5,806 nt of DNA from Alphaproteobacteria bacterium (GTDB taxonomy: Bacteria > Pseudomonadota > Alphaproteobacteria > SHVP01): the NCBI GenBank assembly GCA_026421105.1, contig JAPKDI010000096.1:1-5806 (forward strand), given 5' to 3'. A model generated the notes under the pieces. It saw only the letters and a program-made list of their open reading frames with translations. It had not been told where the DNA came from and did not search any database. The position numbers were made by a program, and so were the translations under genes. Shown piece after piece: positions 5,592 through 5,806 of this stretch (position 1 is the stretch's first letter; every line of letters starts with the position of its first letter).

Positions 5592-5806
5592 CTACCAGGC
5601 CCGCCACAGCGTAAGCGTAAGAATAAACAAAATCGCAACTACCACGAACTGTTGTATGGGGAAGTTATACGCGGCATCGGCACGGATCCGCTCGATTTGC
5701 TCGCTTATCTGGGCGAGTCTCTGCTCTTGGACCCTCTGGATGACCTCGATTTGCTCGTTTATTTTATCGAGTTTCTGGTTCTGGATGCAGGTAAGTTTTG
5801 CGCGTT
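5592..5806 (-). CDS. C-terminal fragment of a coiled-coil protein with a terminal membrane anchor
   Basis: The minus-strand frame is open from the right edge (first full codon 5804-5802) to a TAG at 5594-5592, giving 70 residues with no start in the window. The first part is charged and Gln/Glu-rich with regularly spaced Leu, Ile and Val (KLDKINEQIEVIQ, RLAQISEQIERIR), which predicts a continuous amphipathic helix or coiled coil. It is followed by FVVVAILFILTLTL, a likely transmembrane helix, and ends WRAW. This is the layout of a tail-anchored or small bitopic inner-membrane protein with its coiled coil on one side. The other two minus-strand frames close almost at once, while this one keeps a coherent protein pattern. 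It converges on the small gene ending at 5565, leaving 26 bp between stops. The family is unrecognised. Confidence 0.6.
   Translation of the reverse strand, partial: RAKLTCIQNQKLDKINEQIEVIQRVQEQRLAQISEQIERIRADAAYNFPIQQFVVVAILFILTLTLWRAW
5691..5762. repeat. Two 18-bp near-identical direct repeats, 54 bp apart
   Basis: Positions 5691-5708 (CTCGATTTGCTCGCTTAT) and 5745-5762 (CTCGATTTGCTCGTTTAT) differ at one base. The start-to-start distance of 54 bp is exactly 18 codons of the minus-strand coiled-coil frame. They encode the repeated units I-N-E-Q-I-E and I-S-E-Q-I-E. This looks like an internal duplication within the coding sequence rather than a mobile or regulatory repeat. Confidence 0.75.

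Noticed and set aside
1..5806. CRISPR array, tRNA or rRNA, insertion sequence, integrase or toxin-antitoxin system
   Set aside because: Reading both strands I saw no spaced repeat array, no cloverleaf or rRNA-like sequence, no transposase motif and no terminal inverted repeats. The only clear direct repeat is the coding one at the right end.

Overview
The window is about 5.8 kb of fairly GC-rich bacterial DNA. Most genes look about 60% GC by eye, densely packed, with short intergenic gaps. Protein style and gene content suggest an alphaproteobacterium, perhaps an environmental or marine lineage. That is inference from sequence style, since no rRNA or other marker gene is present.

Layout. (1) Positions 1-851, plus strand: the C-terminal two thirds of a HisD-family dehydrogenase, entering from the left edge. 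Its motifs resemble the sulfopropanediol-dehydrogenase (HpsN-like) branch more than biosynthetic histidinol dehydrogenase. (2) 953-1705, plus: a complete classical short-chain dehydrogenase/reductase (SDR). (3) 1702-2643, minus: a lambda-crystallin/L-gulonate 3-dehydrogenase-like member of the 3-hydroxyacyl-CoA dehydrogenase superfamily. Its stop codon overlaps the SDR stop codon. (4) A 144-bp divergent promoter region. (5) 2788-5225, plus: a tight three-gene operon with gaps of 2 and 3 bp. It encodes a LeuC-type large subunit, a LeuD-type small subunit and a carboxymuconolactone decarboxylase (CMD) family protein. (6) 5293-5565, plus: a small, clearly AT-richer gene for a probable ferredoxin-like alpha/beta protein. 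(7) From 5592 to beyond the right edge, minus: the C-terminus of a coiled-coil protein with a terminal membrane anchor. It has no start codon inside the window.

How the genes may work together. Five of the seven genes are oxidoreductases or hydro-lyases acting on hydroxy acids or alcohols: the HisD family, the SDR, the 3-hydroxyacid dehydrogenase and the LeuCD pair. A CMD-family protein accompanies them. No leuA, leuB or other his gene is present. The layout therefore fits a catabolic cassette for a small hydroxylated or branched acid better than leucine or histidine biosynthesis. The substrate cannot be read from the sequence. No defence system, mobile element, CRISPR array or RNA gene was seen. 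The points most worth checking are the non-canonical residues in the LeuCD pair, the identity of the HisD-like enzyme, and the two unfamiliar genes at the right end.
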